From Paraglaciecola sp. L1A13 (lineage in GTDB: Bacteria; Pseudomonadota; Gammaproteobacteria; Enterobacterales; Alteromonadaceae), in the NCBI RefSeq assembly GCF_009796745.1, contig NZ_CP047024.1, forward strand, positions 1,798,001-1,862,000: a stretch of 64,000 nucleotides of DNA, given 5' to 3'. Shown one piece after another: positions 18,492 through 29,220 of this stretch (positions are counted from its first letter, which is position 1; each line of letters starts with the position of its first letter). A model generated the notes under the pieces. The model was not told the DNA's origin. It saw only the letters and a program-made list of their open reading frames with translations, and ran no database searches. Position numbers and translations under genes: made by a program.

Positions 18492-19049
18492 ATGGAAAAA
18501 ACATTTATCACCGCTCAGCAGTTATTAGAAGATTCATTCCGCTTAGCATCAAAAGTATACGAAGACGGTTTTCGTCCCCAGTTCATTATTGGTATTTGGC
18601 GCGGTGGCGCGCCCATTGGTATCGCAGTGCAAGAGTATTTCGATTTCAAAAAAGTAGAGACAGACCACATCGCTGTGCGTACCTCTTCTTATTACGGTAT
18701 TGATCAACAATCAAAAACTATTAAGGTTCATGGTTTACATTACTTGATTGAAAATGCCAATGCAGAAGATGACTTGCTAATCGTAGATGATGTCTTTGAC
18801 TCTGGTCGCAGTGTTGATGCATTGATCACTCAGATCAAGAAGCTATCTCGCGCAAATATGCCTAAAAACGTGCGTATCGCGTGTCCTTATTACAAGCCAA
18901 AAAATAATAAAACGGACATTGTTCCTGATTACTTTGTGCATGAAAGTGAAGAGTGGTTGGTGTTCCCTCATGAGATTTCAGGTTTGACACCAGATGAAAT
19001 TATTAATGGCAAAACTGATTTGGCCAACGTACGAGATATTTTGGTGTAA
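18492..19049 (+). CDS. Purine-type phosphoribosyltransferase (hypoxanthine/xanthine-like)
   Basis: A 185-residue cytoplasmic type I phosphoribosyltransferase that would transfer a base onto PRPP for purine salvage. The PRPP-binding motif LLIVDDVFDSGRSVDAL (about 92-108) is complete, and the early RPQFIIGIWRGGAPIG segment fits the family. The start is taken at ATG 18492, because translation from there begins MEKTFITAQQLLEDSF; the upstream in-frame extension to 18378 shows no conservation-like features. The exact base (hypoxanthine, guanine or xanthine) cannot be decided. A strong terminator follows. Confidence 0.88.
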   Translation: MEKTFITAQQLLEDSFRLASKVYEDGFRPQFIIGIWRGGAPIGIAVQEYFDFKKVETDHIAVRTSSYYGIDQQSKTIKVHGLHYLIENANAEDDLLIVDDVFDSGRSVDALITQIKKLSRANMPKNVRIACPYYKPKNNKTDIVPDYFVHESEEWLVFPHEISGLTPDEIINGKTDLANVRDILV

Positions 19050-19080
19050 AGCATATCAAGCCAGCACATAGATTTTATAT

Positions 19081-19105
19081 AAGGAGCATTAATGCTCCTT
19101 TTTTT
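19081..19105 (+). terminator. Intrinsic terminator after the phosphoribosyltransferase
   Basis: The perfect palindrome AAGGAGC-ATTAAT-GCTCCTT is followed directly by a run of Ts, 31 bp after the stop codon. Confidence 0.88.
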
Positions 19106-19229
19106 GTGCCTGAATAAGCGAATGGTAAAACGCCTATATCGCATTCATTGTCCGCCAAGGGTTTAGCTAATCAAAGCGTTATCTAGACAGGCACATTAGG
19201 CATTATTATATAGCTTTATATTTGATGGC

Positions 19230-19763
19230 TTAAAAGCTAAATAATTTAACTGTATTGTTTGTTTTCCAGCGTTTTTTGGCCGCGATTTGCTCATGACGTT
19301 TTTCAGACTCGAACATCCAGTGCTTATTTGCCGCAACAAGATTTTTACTTGAGTCTTGTGCCCATTCTGCGCGAGCTTCTTGGGAAACGAACATATATAA
19401 CTTGCCTTCTTGCAGCGTGTAAATAGCGGGATTGGCTATCACGTCTTTTTCCATCACCAGAGATTGCGCACACAGGCCACCAAACTCAGGCAAATACTGA
19501 GCAGGGTTATTAGCAAATTTTTGTTGATTCTCTTCACTCGTAAAGAGATAGCGTTCGCCATGATAAACCGCTTGAAAGGCATCATTACCCTTTTGAGCGC
19601 CGCTTAAATTGAAATACGTTGTTGCGTCATATCCTCCTAATGCTAGCGTGGCCTGTTTTTCAAGTGAGGCTCTGTCTATTGATTCGGCTGACGCCACATT
19701 CATCGCTAGAACATATAACGTCAGGAAGATACCGGCGAGTTTGAGTAATTTATTGCTGAACAT
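19230..19763 (-). CDS. YHS-domain exported protein
   Basis: A 177-residue protein with an N-terminal signal peptide (about 1-27, ending NVASA) and a YHS-type domain of the kind found in small metal-associated proteins. The visible signature is LGGYDATTYFNLSGAQKGNDAFQAVYHGERYLFTSEENQQKFANNPAQYLPEFGGLCA (about 42-99), in which the stem GYD..YF, the WxG-like YLF and the final GG.CA are typical. The role is unknown; the family is often linked to metals or redox. The gene stands alone on the minus strand. Confidence 0.8.
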   Translation of the reverse strand: MFSNKLLKLAGIFLTLYVLAMNVASAESIDRASLEKQATLALGGYDATTYFNLSGAQKGNDAFQAVYHGERYLFTSEENQQKFANNPAQYLPEFGGLCAQSLVMEKDVIANPAIYTLQEGKLYMFVSQEARAEWAQDSSKNLVAANKHWMFESEKRHEQIAAKKRWKTNNTVKLFSF

Positions 19764-19976
19764 CTTGTAGAGTCCTTTACAGCTGAATTGTTATTTTGTA
19801 CTGGTAGAGACAAGGCGAGTAGCAATAATATTGCAAAGATTAGTCAAAATATTCCATACATGAAAAGCAAACCTTTGGGAAAAGGCGTTAACTTATGGGC
19901 TTTGTAATAGGTTTATATCTAAAATAAGGTTTATAGTAAAAGGCCATGATTCTGGCTATATTGTGCGTAATTCGAT

Positions 19977-20438
19977 ATGAAAATTCATTCCTGTAAGCAA
20001 GATCATAGTCAGGCATTTGCTGACGCTCGCCAATGGTTATTAGACTTCCCTGAGACGGCTGAAGATTTTCCGTTTGGGCCTGATGTGGCGGTGTTTAAAG
20101 TTAAAGGCAAAATGTATGCGACGCTAGCTATAGCGATAATCGGCAAAAAGAGCAAGCAGGCCCAAAGCGTTAAGTCTCCAGTAATTGCTAACGACGCTGG
20201 CCCAGTGCACGAATGCAGGATGAACCTCAAATGCGATCCACAAGAAGCCATTATGCTGCGTGATGTATTTAATGCGGTCATGCCTGGCTATCATATGAAC
20301 AAGCAACATTGGAATACAGTTAAATTGGATGGCAGCCTACCGCAAGGTGAGCTTAAGCGCATGATCGATAACTCATACATGTTGGTGGTCAATAAGTTGC
20401 TGAAAAAAGACCAAGTGTCGATTTTGCTCCATTTATAG
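19977..20438 (+). CDS. MmcQ/YjbR-family protein
   Basis: A 153-residue cytoplasmic protein of the MmcQ/YjbR family, described as having a CyaY-like or double-stranded-DNA-binding fold. Family features are the opening WLLDFPETAEDFPFGPDVAVFKVKGKMYATL (about 20-50) and the ending NKQHWNTVKLDGSLPQGELKRMIDNSYMLV (about 107-136). Compared with typical members, the middle (residues about 52-70, IGKKSKQAQSVKSPVIAND) is longer. Cellular role is not established. Confidence 0.85.
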   Translation: MKIHSCKQDHSQAFADARQWLLDFPETAEDFPFGPDVAVFKVKGKMYATLAIAIIGKKSKQAQSVKSPVIANDAGPVHECRMNLKCDPQEAIMLRDVFNAVMPGYHMNKQHWNTVKLDGSLPQGELKRMIDNSYMLVVNKLLKKDQVSILLHL

Positions 20439-20680
20439 ATTTTTCGCGATCACTTTTCCTGATGGGAGGGGGCGTGAAAGCCTACTTAATAGCCAACGTA
20501 ACAAGGCTGGGTGCCGCCAGACGCCTTGCCTTTTTCTCATACTTGGGCAAAACATATCTCAAACACTCGCGAGTGTTAGCCAACAATCCCCGCAGTGGCA
20601 CGTTGATTGCTGTTCAACTTGTGAAGTACTTCTGTACACAGCATAGTGTTCAGATAATTTTCCCAATATAGGAGATATGT

Positions 20681-20878
20681 ATGAATCAAGATCAAGCTGA
20701 AGGAAATTGGAAACAGTTGAAAGGTAAAGCCCAGCAGAAATGGGGTGATTTAACTGACGATGATGTAGATAAAATGAAAGGCAGCCGCACAGAATTAATT
20801 GGAAAAATTCAAGAGAAATACGGCAAGTCCAAGGAAGAAGCGGAGCGCGAGGTAGACGACTTCTTCAATAGCAAATAA
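20681..20878 (+). CDS. CsbD-family stress-response protein
   Basis: A 65-residue highly charged protein. It has the CsbD signature: NWKQLKGKAQQKWGDLTDDDVDKMKGSRTELIGKIQEKYGKSKEEAEREVDDF. CsbD-like proteins (E. coli YjbJ) are abundant under general stress, with no known activity. An AGGAGAT Shine-Dalgarno sequence lies 4-5 bp before the ATG. Expressed alone, 240 bp after the YjbR-family gene. Confidence 0.93.
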   Translation: MNQDQAEGNWKQLKGKAQQKWGDLTDDDVDKMKGSRTELIGKIQEKYGKSKEEAEREVDDFFNSK

Positions 20879-20902
20879 CGTTTACTGCCAAAAGCCTTTT
20901 TA

Positions 20903-20958
20903 AAAGCGCGTGACGAAGATAGCCCACAATAACGGGAAGTGTCTTCAACACGCGCTTT
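20903..20958 (+). terminator. Long-loop hairpin after csbD-like gene
   Basis: Ten-bp arms AAAGCGCGTG and CACGCGCTTT are separated by 36 nt and followed by a short T-rich stretch, 24 bp after the CsbD stop. It is a possible terminator, weakened by the long loop. Confidence 0.4.
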
Positions 20959-21216
20959 CTTGTTTATGCTCACCTACGACATCATCCTAAATATCTCACC
21001 AAAAAGTCAGTTTGATGGCGCTGCACCATACATTGTGCCCCGTGAAAATTTTACACTAAGGTAATAAATATATTCAGAGCTAAGATGCTCCTCTCAATGT
21101 GATGATAGTTAGACTTACGCTTCTAGGCCACGTAATACTTGGTTTTTAAACTTTTCAGCTCCGTTGGCATAATTGAAGCATTACCTAGAGTCCATAAATC
21201 ATGATAAGGAATGTGT
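20959..21216. other. Intergenic between CsbD and DUF1328 genes
   Basis: About 260 bp with no supported gene. It must hold the promoter of the DUF1328 gene; no single promoter stands out. Confidence 0.5.
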
Positions 21217-21378
21217 ATGTTACGTTGGGCTGTTATTTTTCTCGTTATAGCACTGGTTGCAGCAGTGTTAGGTTTTGGCGGTATTGCAGGTTCTGCAGCC
21301 GGCATTGCAAAGATTATTTTCTTCGTATTTCTCATACTACTGGTTATTTCAGTGGTCATGGGCCGAAGGAAAGTCTAG
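21217..21378 (+). CDS. DUF1328 / UPF0391 small membrane protein
   Basis: A 53-residue protein found by direct translation. It begins [19 protein letters not shown] and ends in [11 protein letters not shown], the typical pattern of the UPF0391 (DUF1328, YtjA) family: two hydrophobic helices joined by a small [12 protein letters not shown] turn. An AAGGA Shine-Dalgarno sequence sits 6 bp before the ATG and a strong terminator follows 18 bp after the stop. The function is unknown. It often accompanies CsbD-like stress genes, as here. Confidence 0.92.
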   Translation: MLRWAVIFLVIALVAAVLGFGGIAGSAAGIAKIIFFVFLILLVISVVMGRRKV

Positions 21379-21395
21379 CTAATTTATTGTTGAAT

Positions 21396-21423
21396 AGGCT
21401 GCCGGTGTGCAGCCTTTTTTTTT
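21396..21423 (+). terminator. Intrinsic terminator after DUF1328 gene
   Basis: Arms AGGCTGC and GCAGCCT with a 6-nt loop are followed by eight Ts. Confidence 0.9.
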
Positions 21424-21445
21424 GTTCGTTTGCTCATTCAACCTT

Positions 21446-21805
21446 CTATTCTCCCAGCCGGTATCTATCGAGAGTAGTCGCGACCCCTTTTATTTTGCCT
21501 GTGCTTCGGTCATAAAAATCGACATTTGAGCCGGTAAATACCTCTGCTGGCGGATTTAAATTAATGTTAAGAGTCATTGAGGAGGCATCTGTGTGCGGGC
21601 GAATCGAATTATCTGTGTTTGGCTGGTAATTAATTGAAAAGCCAAACGCCTGAGAATCGTAGCCTATTATTTCTGGAAACAGCATACGAGCAATCGGTCG
21701 CATATACTGATCATCAGTTGACGGTACAAAGTTTGAAAGCTGGGTGCTGCCAGATGTCCTTCTGAACGGCGATCGAGCATGGCACTCCGGCGATCCAGCA
21801 CTATT
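21446..21805 (-). pseudogene. Remnant of a 2OG-Fe(II) oxygenase
   Basis: An open stretch of 85 codons from an internal ATG at 21703, extendable in frame upstream to a stop at 21806-21808. It reads like the core of a 2-oxoglutarate/Fe(II) dioxygenase (prolyl-hydroxylase type). A metal-binding HxD is visible in IRPHTDASSMTLNINLN, followed by EVFTGSNVDFYD. The second histidine and the RxS 2-oxoglutarate-binding part expected downstream are missing: the frame stops after LDRYRLGE. An N-terminal domain is also absent. It is a decayed or truncated gene with no obvious intact relative in the window. Confidence 0.6.
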
Positions 21806-22417
21806 TTATAGGGCGGGCGTAGAGGGATCTGTACATTCCATACATTTTCAAGTTAACCACTCAAGTCTGCAACACGCATGGGATCGAAAAATTGAAACTG
21901 GAAAACGTCATGCGCGACTTCTTGCAAAAAATCCCTTACTGCTAATTCTGATGTAGGGTCTTGCCACGACTGCTTCATAATTCTTGATTAGTGGTCCAAA
22001 ATTTCTGTACAGACGACGCACGGTAAAGCATGGTTTCTCGAGAAGGTAACGTTCTGGCGCTCGCGCCTTGTAAGGTATTACGTGACAACATTTAAATTAA
22101 CTTCAAATAGATTGCTAGGTGATCGTTCGTACCTTGGCGAGGACGTTAATTTATTACACCTGATATGCTAAATAAATGAGGTTGTTAGGGCAAACAGAAT
22201 TTAGAATTTGTATATAATTGATTGATCAAAATAGGTGGAATTGTATGGGAGGGGTAGGAGTGCTGATAACGCTCGGACAGGGTTTGATTGGTCGTATTAA
22301 AAGAGAGAGGACGTGCATTAATTTGCATAGCGGTTTGATTCAAAAGCGGTAACAGCATTTATGCGGCATCAATAATAACGATAACGCTATTATTGATGCC
22401 ATCGCAGTTTCTCGTAG
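21806..22417. other. Intergenic region, no supported gene
   Basis: About 610 bp between the oxygenase remnant and the YHYH lipoprotein gene. Open frames are short and have no family features. Part of it may be further decayed sequence from the oxygenase gene. Confidence 0.5.
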
Positions 22418-23716
22418 TTATCGTCTTGGGCGCTCTGGTAGAGCCGACTTTAATGCCGCTTCGCTAACGTTTAACTTATCGGCCACAATCGCCAAATCTG
22501 CTTCTGGGCCGCCAGCATCTTGCATGGCTTGCATTAATTGCTGTTGTGAAACGCCCAGTTTTTCTGCTGCTTGTTCAAAACCCGGAGGAGCCATATTACC
22601 CGGGTGTTGGCTGCCGCCTCTTGGTGGTTCGTTACGCGTGATTTTAGTCCCTGCTGGTGGGTGAGCGCCTATACCTGCTTGCGCAGTGGTCGAAAAGTTA
22701 TTCTTTGCTACCACACCTTTGAGGCATTTGGGCAAGTTAGGAAACTCATTGCTTGAATGGTAGTGATAAGCACTGATATCACTATTACTGATGACACCAG
22801 TGTGGCCGTTACATTCATCTAAGTCTGTAGGTATCACGTTATTTGCATCAACGCTGCCGTAAATGGGCACGCCGTCAAAGGCATAGCCAAACAGCGCTGC
22901 TGGGTCTTGGGCCAGGTTAGTACAGCTGGCGTTCACGTGTGCATGGGCGTACACGGTATCGATATCGCTTGAAGTCCCGTGATAATGATACCAGCCGCCT
23001 GGGTCAACGTGACCAGCGCAAGTATCAAGGGCTGGTAAGTGACCAGTTTGCTTCACACTGGGGGCATCAGAAAATATTGGCACACCAGCGAGCGCAATGC
23101 CCACTTTTGATACTACGCCTAAACGCGAGGTTTTAAGCGCCATAACTGGAGTGGTGGGGATAAGCAGGGTGATCTTAACGTCTTGATCTTCTGATACCTG
23201 AATGCAGGCATGATCCACTGTAGGTTTTGACGTGGCGTTATCAACAATATGAACTGTGCCGTCTTCATCGTAAAAGGTATAGCCTTGTTCATTTAACATG
23301 GTCAGAAAGGCTTTATCTAATCGGTATAGACCTGCCTTTGTGCCATCCCAATCCCATATGCCACCTTTATCGTCTAACGTTTTGGGGCAAAATGGGCCTA
23401 TCTCTAAATTATCAGGTAGATACTTCACTACCAGTTTTGCACACTGGGCGTCATCGCCATTTTCTAAGGTACAGTCAACAATTTCGGGTTGTTTGGCCAA
23501 CGCATTTACGCTAAATAAGTTTATATCCACTTGCGACGCATTGGCGATTTGTGCTGAATGTGGTACTTCGGTGCTGGTGGTTTCACTGTCACAGGCGGAT
23601 AACCATAAGGGTGCGCTCAGTGCGACGAATGCCATTTTGCCTGCTCCAGCAAATATGTTTTTGCCAAAGCGTGTGAACGCTATATTCCTAGGATTTAATA
23701 ATTGACGGCTTGTCAT
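22418..23716 (-). CDS. YHYH-domain lipoprotein
   Basis: A 432-residue protein of the YHYH family, named after its repeated motif; function unknown. A long N-terminal export signal ends in the lipobox LSAC (about residues 39-42), so it is probably anchored in a membrane. The core shows PGGWYHYHGTSSDIDTVYAHAHV (about 246-268), FGYAFDGVPIYG (about 284-295) and a second histidine motif YHYHSSNEFPN (about 326-336). The C-terminal about 70 residues are rich in Pro, Gly and Ala and end in a basic PERPRR tail. Histidine-rich motifs suggest metal binding, which is unproven. Confidence 0.85.
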   Translation of the reverse strand: MTSRQLLNPRNIAFTRFGKNIFAGAGKMAFVALSAPLWLSACDSETTSTEVPHSAQIANASQVDINLFSVNALAKQPEIVDCTLENGDDAQCAKLVVKYLPDNLEIGPFCPKTLDDKGGIWDWDGTKAGLYRLDKAFLTMLNEQGYTFYDEDGTVHIVDNATSKPTVDHACIQVSEDQDVKITLLIPTTPVMALKTSRLGVVSKVGIALAGVPIFSDAPSVKQTGHLPALDTCAGHVDPGGWYHYHGTSSDIDTVYAHAHVNASCTNLAQDPAALFGYAFDGVPIYGSVDANNVIPTDLDECNGHTGVISNSDISAYHYHSSNEFPNLPKCLKGVVAKNNFSTTAQAGIGAHPPAGTKITRNEPPRGGSQHPGNMAPPGFEQAAEKLGVSQQQLMQAMQDAGGPEADLAIVADKLNVSEAALKSALPERPRR

Positions 23717-23904
23717 ACATTACCTTGTGATAAAACGAGTTGGTTTGGCCTCAAAGAGACGAATTGGGGCACCTACGGTTACGCTAGCGTAAACATAAGT
23801 TCGGTTATTGATTAGAGTTTGCGATAAGGGATTATAACGTAATTTTGGTGCGCTACTTAGTCATCAAGTGTGCAGAATTAGCGCAGATATGTTTCGCTTT
23901 TTGC

Positions 23905-24246
23905 TTACCCTTTATTATTACTATTTTCTTGTATGCTGGCTAGTTCACATACTAATCGCAACTGGGCGAGAAACGATTGATTGGGAATATTGCCCATGTT
24001 TATGCGCAAGCAATCCTTGTATAGCGTTGTGGTTGAAAACAGATTACCCGCTTTGACATAGACATTTTGTTGGGCAAGTGATGCGGCTAATTTTTGAGTA
24101 TTCACCTTTGGCAGTGTCAGCCATAAAACCAGCCCACCGCTTGGTGCGAAAACGTGTGCCAGTGGGGGTAAGTGCGCTTGCAGAAACATTAGGATCTGGC
24201 TGTGGAAACGTATGTCTAAATAGGACACTGGGTGGTTTATTACAAT
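23905..24246 (-). pseudogene. C-terminal remnant of a MocR/PdxR-type regulator
   Basis: Only about 110 codons remain (GTG at 24228; the open frame reaches a stop at 24247-24249). The sequence matches the end of the aminotransferase-like domain of GntR/MocR regulators: HLPPLAHVFAPSGGLVLWLTLP, then NVYVKAGNLFSTTTLYKDCLRINMGN. The winged-helix domain and the PLP-lysine region are gone, so it cannot function as a regulator. It is probably a relic left by a deletion; the preceding 190 bp and following 120 bp hold nothing else recognisable. Confidence 0.7.
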
Positions 24247-24366
24247 TTACTTACGATTTTTATTGGGCAATCTCTTAGGTTCTAAGGCGACATTGGGTAT
24301 GATATCTATGAATAATAAAAGTCGCCTCAATGACTAATAAAAGTACACATAAACGCAGGGAACAAA

Positions 24367-27078
24367 ATGATTCTAAAACACCTTATTAAACCACTGTTAG
24401 TCAGCACCATGACGTGCTTTGTTGCGTTAGCTGCAGCCGCAGATAAATCCACCGATAGCCCACTAGCTAATTGGCCTGACGTGCAATACGACAACAGCAT
24501 TCCTGATATTCAAGATGTATTAGGGTATAGCGTCGGGCAACGTATTACGTCTCATGGTGATATGTTGCGTTTTTTCGACTCACTGCAGAAAGCCGCCCCT
24601 AAGCACATTAAAATATTTGAATATGGTGAAACATGGGAAGGACGAAAACTCATATTTGCTGCTATTGGCAGTGAGCAAAATATCGCTAACTTGGCAGAAT
24701 TTTCCGATGGCATGCAGGCCTTGTCAGACCCTAGAGTTACCAATAAAGACAAAGCTAAAAATCTAATAAACGATTTACCTGCTTCGGTGTGGTTAGAATA
24801 TAGTGTGCACGGTAATGAAATAAGCAGTACGGATGCCGCGATGATGACGGCTTATCATTTACTGGCTGGCAAAGATGACGCAACGGTCAAAAATGTGATG
24901 CAAAACAGCATTGTGTTTATTGATCCTCTGCAAAACCCAGATGGTCGCAGTCGTTTTATTGCGAACTACTATTCTACTGTGGGTATGGAGCACAGCGGTG
25001 ACCGATTAACCGCTGAGCACAATGAACCTTGGCCACGGGGCAGGGCAAACCATTATTTATTTGATATGAACCGCGATTGGTTAGCTATTACTCAGCCTGA
25101 AACCAAAGGTCGTATTGCCAGCATGAATCACTATCGCCCATTGGTCGTCATTGATTTACACGAAATGGGCGGAGATGAAAGCTATTATTTTGCTCCGTCG
25201 GCGCAGCCAATCAATCCGCATATGACACAAGCACAGATCGCAAATATCAATTTAGTTGGGCGCAATAATGCCAAGCATTTTGATGCCAATGGGTTTGATT
25301 ATTTTACTCGCGATATATTCGATGCGTTCTATCCAGGTTACGGTGATAGCTGGCCAACATTTTATGGGGCCGCGGCTTCAACTTATGAAGTGGCGTCGTC
25401 ACGAGGTGAGATATTTCGGCGATTGGACGGCAAAAATTTACGTTATGAAGATACGGTATTGCGTCATTTTGTAGCGTCAATGTCGACAGCTGAAACCGTC
25501 GCCAATAATCGTACGAAATTACTTAAGGATTATTACCAATATCAAGTAGACGCCATTGATGCGGGTAAATCAGACAAAAAAGAGCGTGTGTTCATTCTGC
25601 CTAATAAACGAGACCGTGCTGGTAACTTCAAACTCGCTAAATTGATGACAGAGCACGGGGTGAACGTCTACCAAACCACTGATAAAGTGAAGCTGTGTGG
25701 TGAAACTTATGCGCCTGGCAGTTATTACATTGACACCGCACAACCTCGTGGTCGTTTTGTGAAAACCACGTTTACTGAGCAAGTAGACATGAGTAAAGCG
25801 TTTATCAAAGAGCAAGAGCGTCGCCGTGATCGTAAGCTTGGTGATCAAATTTATGATGTTACGGGTTGGTCGTTACCCCTTATGTACAACCTTGATGTAG
25901 ATACGTGCGGCAAAGGTGTATCAGGGGATCATCGTTTGGTGACAATGAGCGATACCCTAGAAGGTAAAGTGACCAACCCGAATGCGTCTGTTGCCTACAT
26001 CGTGCCTTGGGGTGATATGGCCGCAGGGCGGTTTTTGACCGCAGCGTTGCGCCAAGGTGTGGCTATTAAAACTGCCGATCGTGCATTTATTTTAGACGAT
26101 AAACAGCGTTACCCCGCTGGCAGCTTAATTATAGAAGTTGCAACAAATGATGGTGATATCGCGACAAAGGTACAAAATTTGGCCACTCTAAGTGGTGCGT
26201 TGGTCGATGGCGTTAATACGAGTTGGGTAACCGATGGCCCTAGTTTTGGTAGCAATGATACTTACCTGATGAGCGCTCCTAAAATTGCCATGGCGTGGGA
26301 CGAACCTACGTCATCGTTAAGTGCGGGTAGTACCCGTTTTGTTATTGAGCAACAGTTCGGTTATCCGGTTAACGCGATTCGCACTGCTACATTGGCGAAC
26401 GCTGATTTACGTCATTATCAAGTTCTTATTTTACCTGCTGGGCGATATCAAAATGGCTTAGGTAAAGCGGGTGCTGATAATATAAAACGATGGGTTGAAT
26501 CGGGCGGGGTACTTATTACCCTTGGCAGTGCAACACGTTTTGCAGCGGATGCAGATATAGGTTTATTAGATGTAAAACGTGAATTAGCGATAACTGATAA
26601 AAGTAGCGTTAAAGTCCCAGATACTAAAGATAAGGCATCGACGGTCGAGGGAAAAGCCTACAGCAAACACGCTGATTTGGTTAAGGACAGCGAAAACCTA
26701 GAAGAGAGTCCTGATTTTGTCGCTGGAATATTGGCGAATGTAGAAGTCGATCAAGAACACTGGTTAACTGCTGGTATTCCGTCAGACGTTGTCGGTTTGG
26801 TCTACGGTGATGATATATTTACGCCTATTCGCTTAGCCTCAGGCAAAAATTTAGCCTGGTTCAAAGGAGAAAAAGAAGTATTGGCAAGTGGCTATTTATG
26901 GCAAGAAAACAAAAAGCAGTTGGCATATAAACCATTTTTAATTCACCAACCAAGTGGCAATGGAATGGTTATCGCCTTTACGCAAGAGCCCACCACGCGA
27001 GCCTATCTTGACGGCTTAAATGTGATGTTGCTGAATGCTATTTTCAGCGCGCCTGCTCATGCGCATGTAGCGAAATAA
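24367..27078 (+). CDS. Secreted M14-family zinc carboxypeptidase-like protein
   Basis: A 903-residue exported peptidase. A signal peptide ends near residue 25. The M14 metallopeptidase domain (about 45-330) shows the zinc motif HGNEISS (about 149-155, His and Glu ligands), the substrate-site segment NPDGRSRF (about 196-203) and a later candidate zinc histidine in IDLHEMGG (about 260-267). The C-terminal part (about 540-880) contains a class-I glutamine-amidotransferase-like fold (LILPAGRYQNGL ... RWVESGGVLITLGSATRFA), common in this large secreted M14 subfamily. Likely role: periplasmic or extracellular peptide degradation. Single gene ending in a strong terminator. Confidence 0.9.
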   Translation: MILKHLIKPLLVSTMTCFVALAAAADKSTDSPLANWPDVQYDNSIPDIQDVLGYSVGQRITSHGDMLRFFDSLQKAAPKHIKIFEYGETWEGRKLIFAAIGSEQNIANLAEFSDGMQALSDPRVTNKDKAKNLINDLPASVWLEYSVHGNEISSTDAAMMTAYHLLAGKDDATVKNVMQNSIVFIDPLQNPDGRSRFIANYYSTVGMEHSGDRLTAEHNEPWPRGRANHYLFDMNRDWLAITQPETKGRIASMNHYRPLVVIDLHEMGGDESYYFAPSAQPINPHMTQAQIANINLVGRNNAKHFDANGFDYFTRDIFDAFYPGYGDSWPTFYGAAASTYEVASSRGEIFRRLDGKNLRYEDTVLRHFVASMSTAETVANNRTKLLKDYYQYQVDAIDAGKSDKKERVFILPNKRDRAGNFKLAKLMTEHGVNVYQTTDKVKLCGETYAPGSYYIDTAQPRGRFVKTTFTEQVDMSKAFIKEQERRRDRKLGDQIYDVTGWSLPLMYNLDVDTCGKGVSGDHRLVTMSDTLEGKVTNPNASVAYIVPWGDMAAGRFLTAALRQGVAIKTADRAFILDDKQRYPAGSLIIEVATNDGDIATKVQNLATLSGALVDGVNTSWVTDGPSFGSNDTYLMSAPKIAMAWDEPTSSLSAGSTRFVIEQQFGYPVNAIRTATLANADLRHYQVLILPAGRYQNGLGKAGADNIKRWVESGGVLITLGSATRFAADADIGLLDVKRELAITDKSSVKVPDTKDKASTVEGKAYSKHADLVKDSENLEESPDFVAGILANVEVDQEHWLTAGIPSDVVGLVYGDDIFTPIRLASGKNLAWFKGEKEVLASGYLWQENKKQLAYKPFLIHQPSGNGMVIAFTQEPTTRAYLDGLNVMLLNAIFSAPAHAHVAK

Positions 27079-27120
27079 AGGCGCAGCGAGTGCTGACTTG
27101 ACCTTAGTTCGTTAAAAATA

Positions 27121-27158
27121 AAAATGCCAAGCGGCCTAAGCACTTGGCATTTTTTTTT
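27121..27158. terminator. Bidirectional intrinsic terminator
   Basis: Arms AAAATGCCAAG and CTTGGCATTTT with an 11-nt loop and a run of Ts, between the convergent M14 peptidase (+) and S-formylglutathione hydrolase (-) genes. Confidence 0.9.
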
Positions 27159-27185
27159 GCACTATATAGCGTGATTTAACTGGGC

Positions 27186-28048
27186 TTATTCTGCTAAATG
27201 TTTGGCATGAAAGCGCAAATGATCCTCAATAAAACTACTGATGAAAAAGTAACTGTGATCGTAGCCTTCATGGTAGCGAAATTCTGCTGGATAGTTTATC
27301 TCCTGTGCAACATCTTCCAGAGGCTTGGCCAATTTTTGCGTTTCATAAAAATCATCCGCTAACCCTTGGTCGATAAGCATGGGGATTTGTAAGAACTGAC
27401 CTTGTTGGCGCATTAACTCGCAGCTATCATATTGTTGCCATTCACGCTTATCCTCCCCTAAATAATGACTAAAGGCTTTTTGTCCCCAAGGGCAGGCAAC
27501 GGGATTCACGATTGGCGAAAAGGCTGAAACCGAGGTGAAACGTTTCACATTCGACAAAGCAATCATCAATGCGCCATGACCGCCCATTGAATGCCCGGCA
27601 ATTGCTGCTTTTTCTTGTACATTAAAGCTTTGCTGAATAATGCTGGGCAGTTCATCCACAATATAATCGTACATGCGGTAGTGCTCAGACCAAGGCGCTT
27701 GCGTAGCATTGATATAAAATCCTGCGCCTAAACCTAGGTCATAGGCTTGATCGTCAGCATCGGGTACATATTCACCACGCGGACTGGTATCAGGCATAAC
27801 AAGCATAATACCCAGTTCGCTAGCAATGCGCTGGGCGCCCGCTTTGGTAACAAAGTTTTCGTCGGTGCAGGTTAAACCACTTAGCCAGTATACGACGGGT
27901 AAGGTTTTTCCTTGCTCGGCCGCTGGAGGCAAATACACACTAAACGTCATTTCACAGTTTAATGTGCTTGACTGATGTTTAAAGCGTTTTTGCCAACCAC
28001 CAAAGCAACGGTTCGCTGCTGTTTCGGTAAGCGCCGTGAGCGTATTCA

Positions 28049-28049
<1 letters not shown>
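27186..28049 (-). CDS. fghA: S-formylglutathione hydrolase
   Basis: Hydrolyses S-formylglutathione to formate and glutathione, the second step of glutathione-dependent formaldehyde removal. The 287-residue esterase-D-type alpha/beta hydrolase has the nucleophile elbow [10 protein letters not shown] (about 148-157), the oxyanion-region stretch [15 protein letters not shown], and the catalytic histidine in [11 protein letters not shown] (about 259-269). Its start codon overlaps the stop of the upstream dehydrogenase by one base, confirming the operon. Also called frmB or yeiG in other bacteria. Confidence 0.96.
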
Positions 28050-29179
<1,130 letters not shown>

Positions 29180-29220
29180 TTATTGATTCAAATAGGCCGG
29201 TAAATACAGGCCTGATAAAT

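Noticed and set aside
20462..20671. 69-codon plus-strand open frame before the CsbD gene
   Set aside because: No family features and no ribosome-binding site; it ends just before the CsbD gene and looks like leader sequence.
23298..23705. 135-codon frame antisense to the YHYH gene
   Set aside because: Entirely antisense to a strongly supported gene; a frame shadow.
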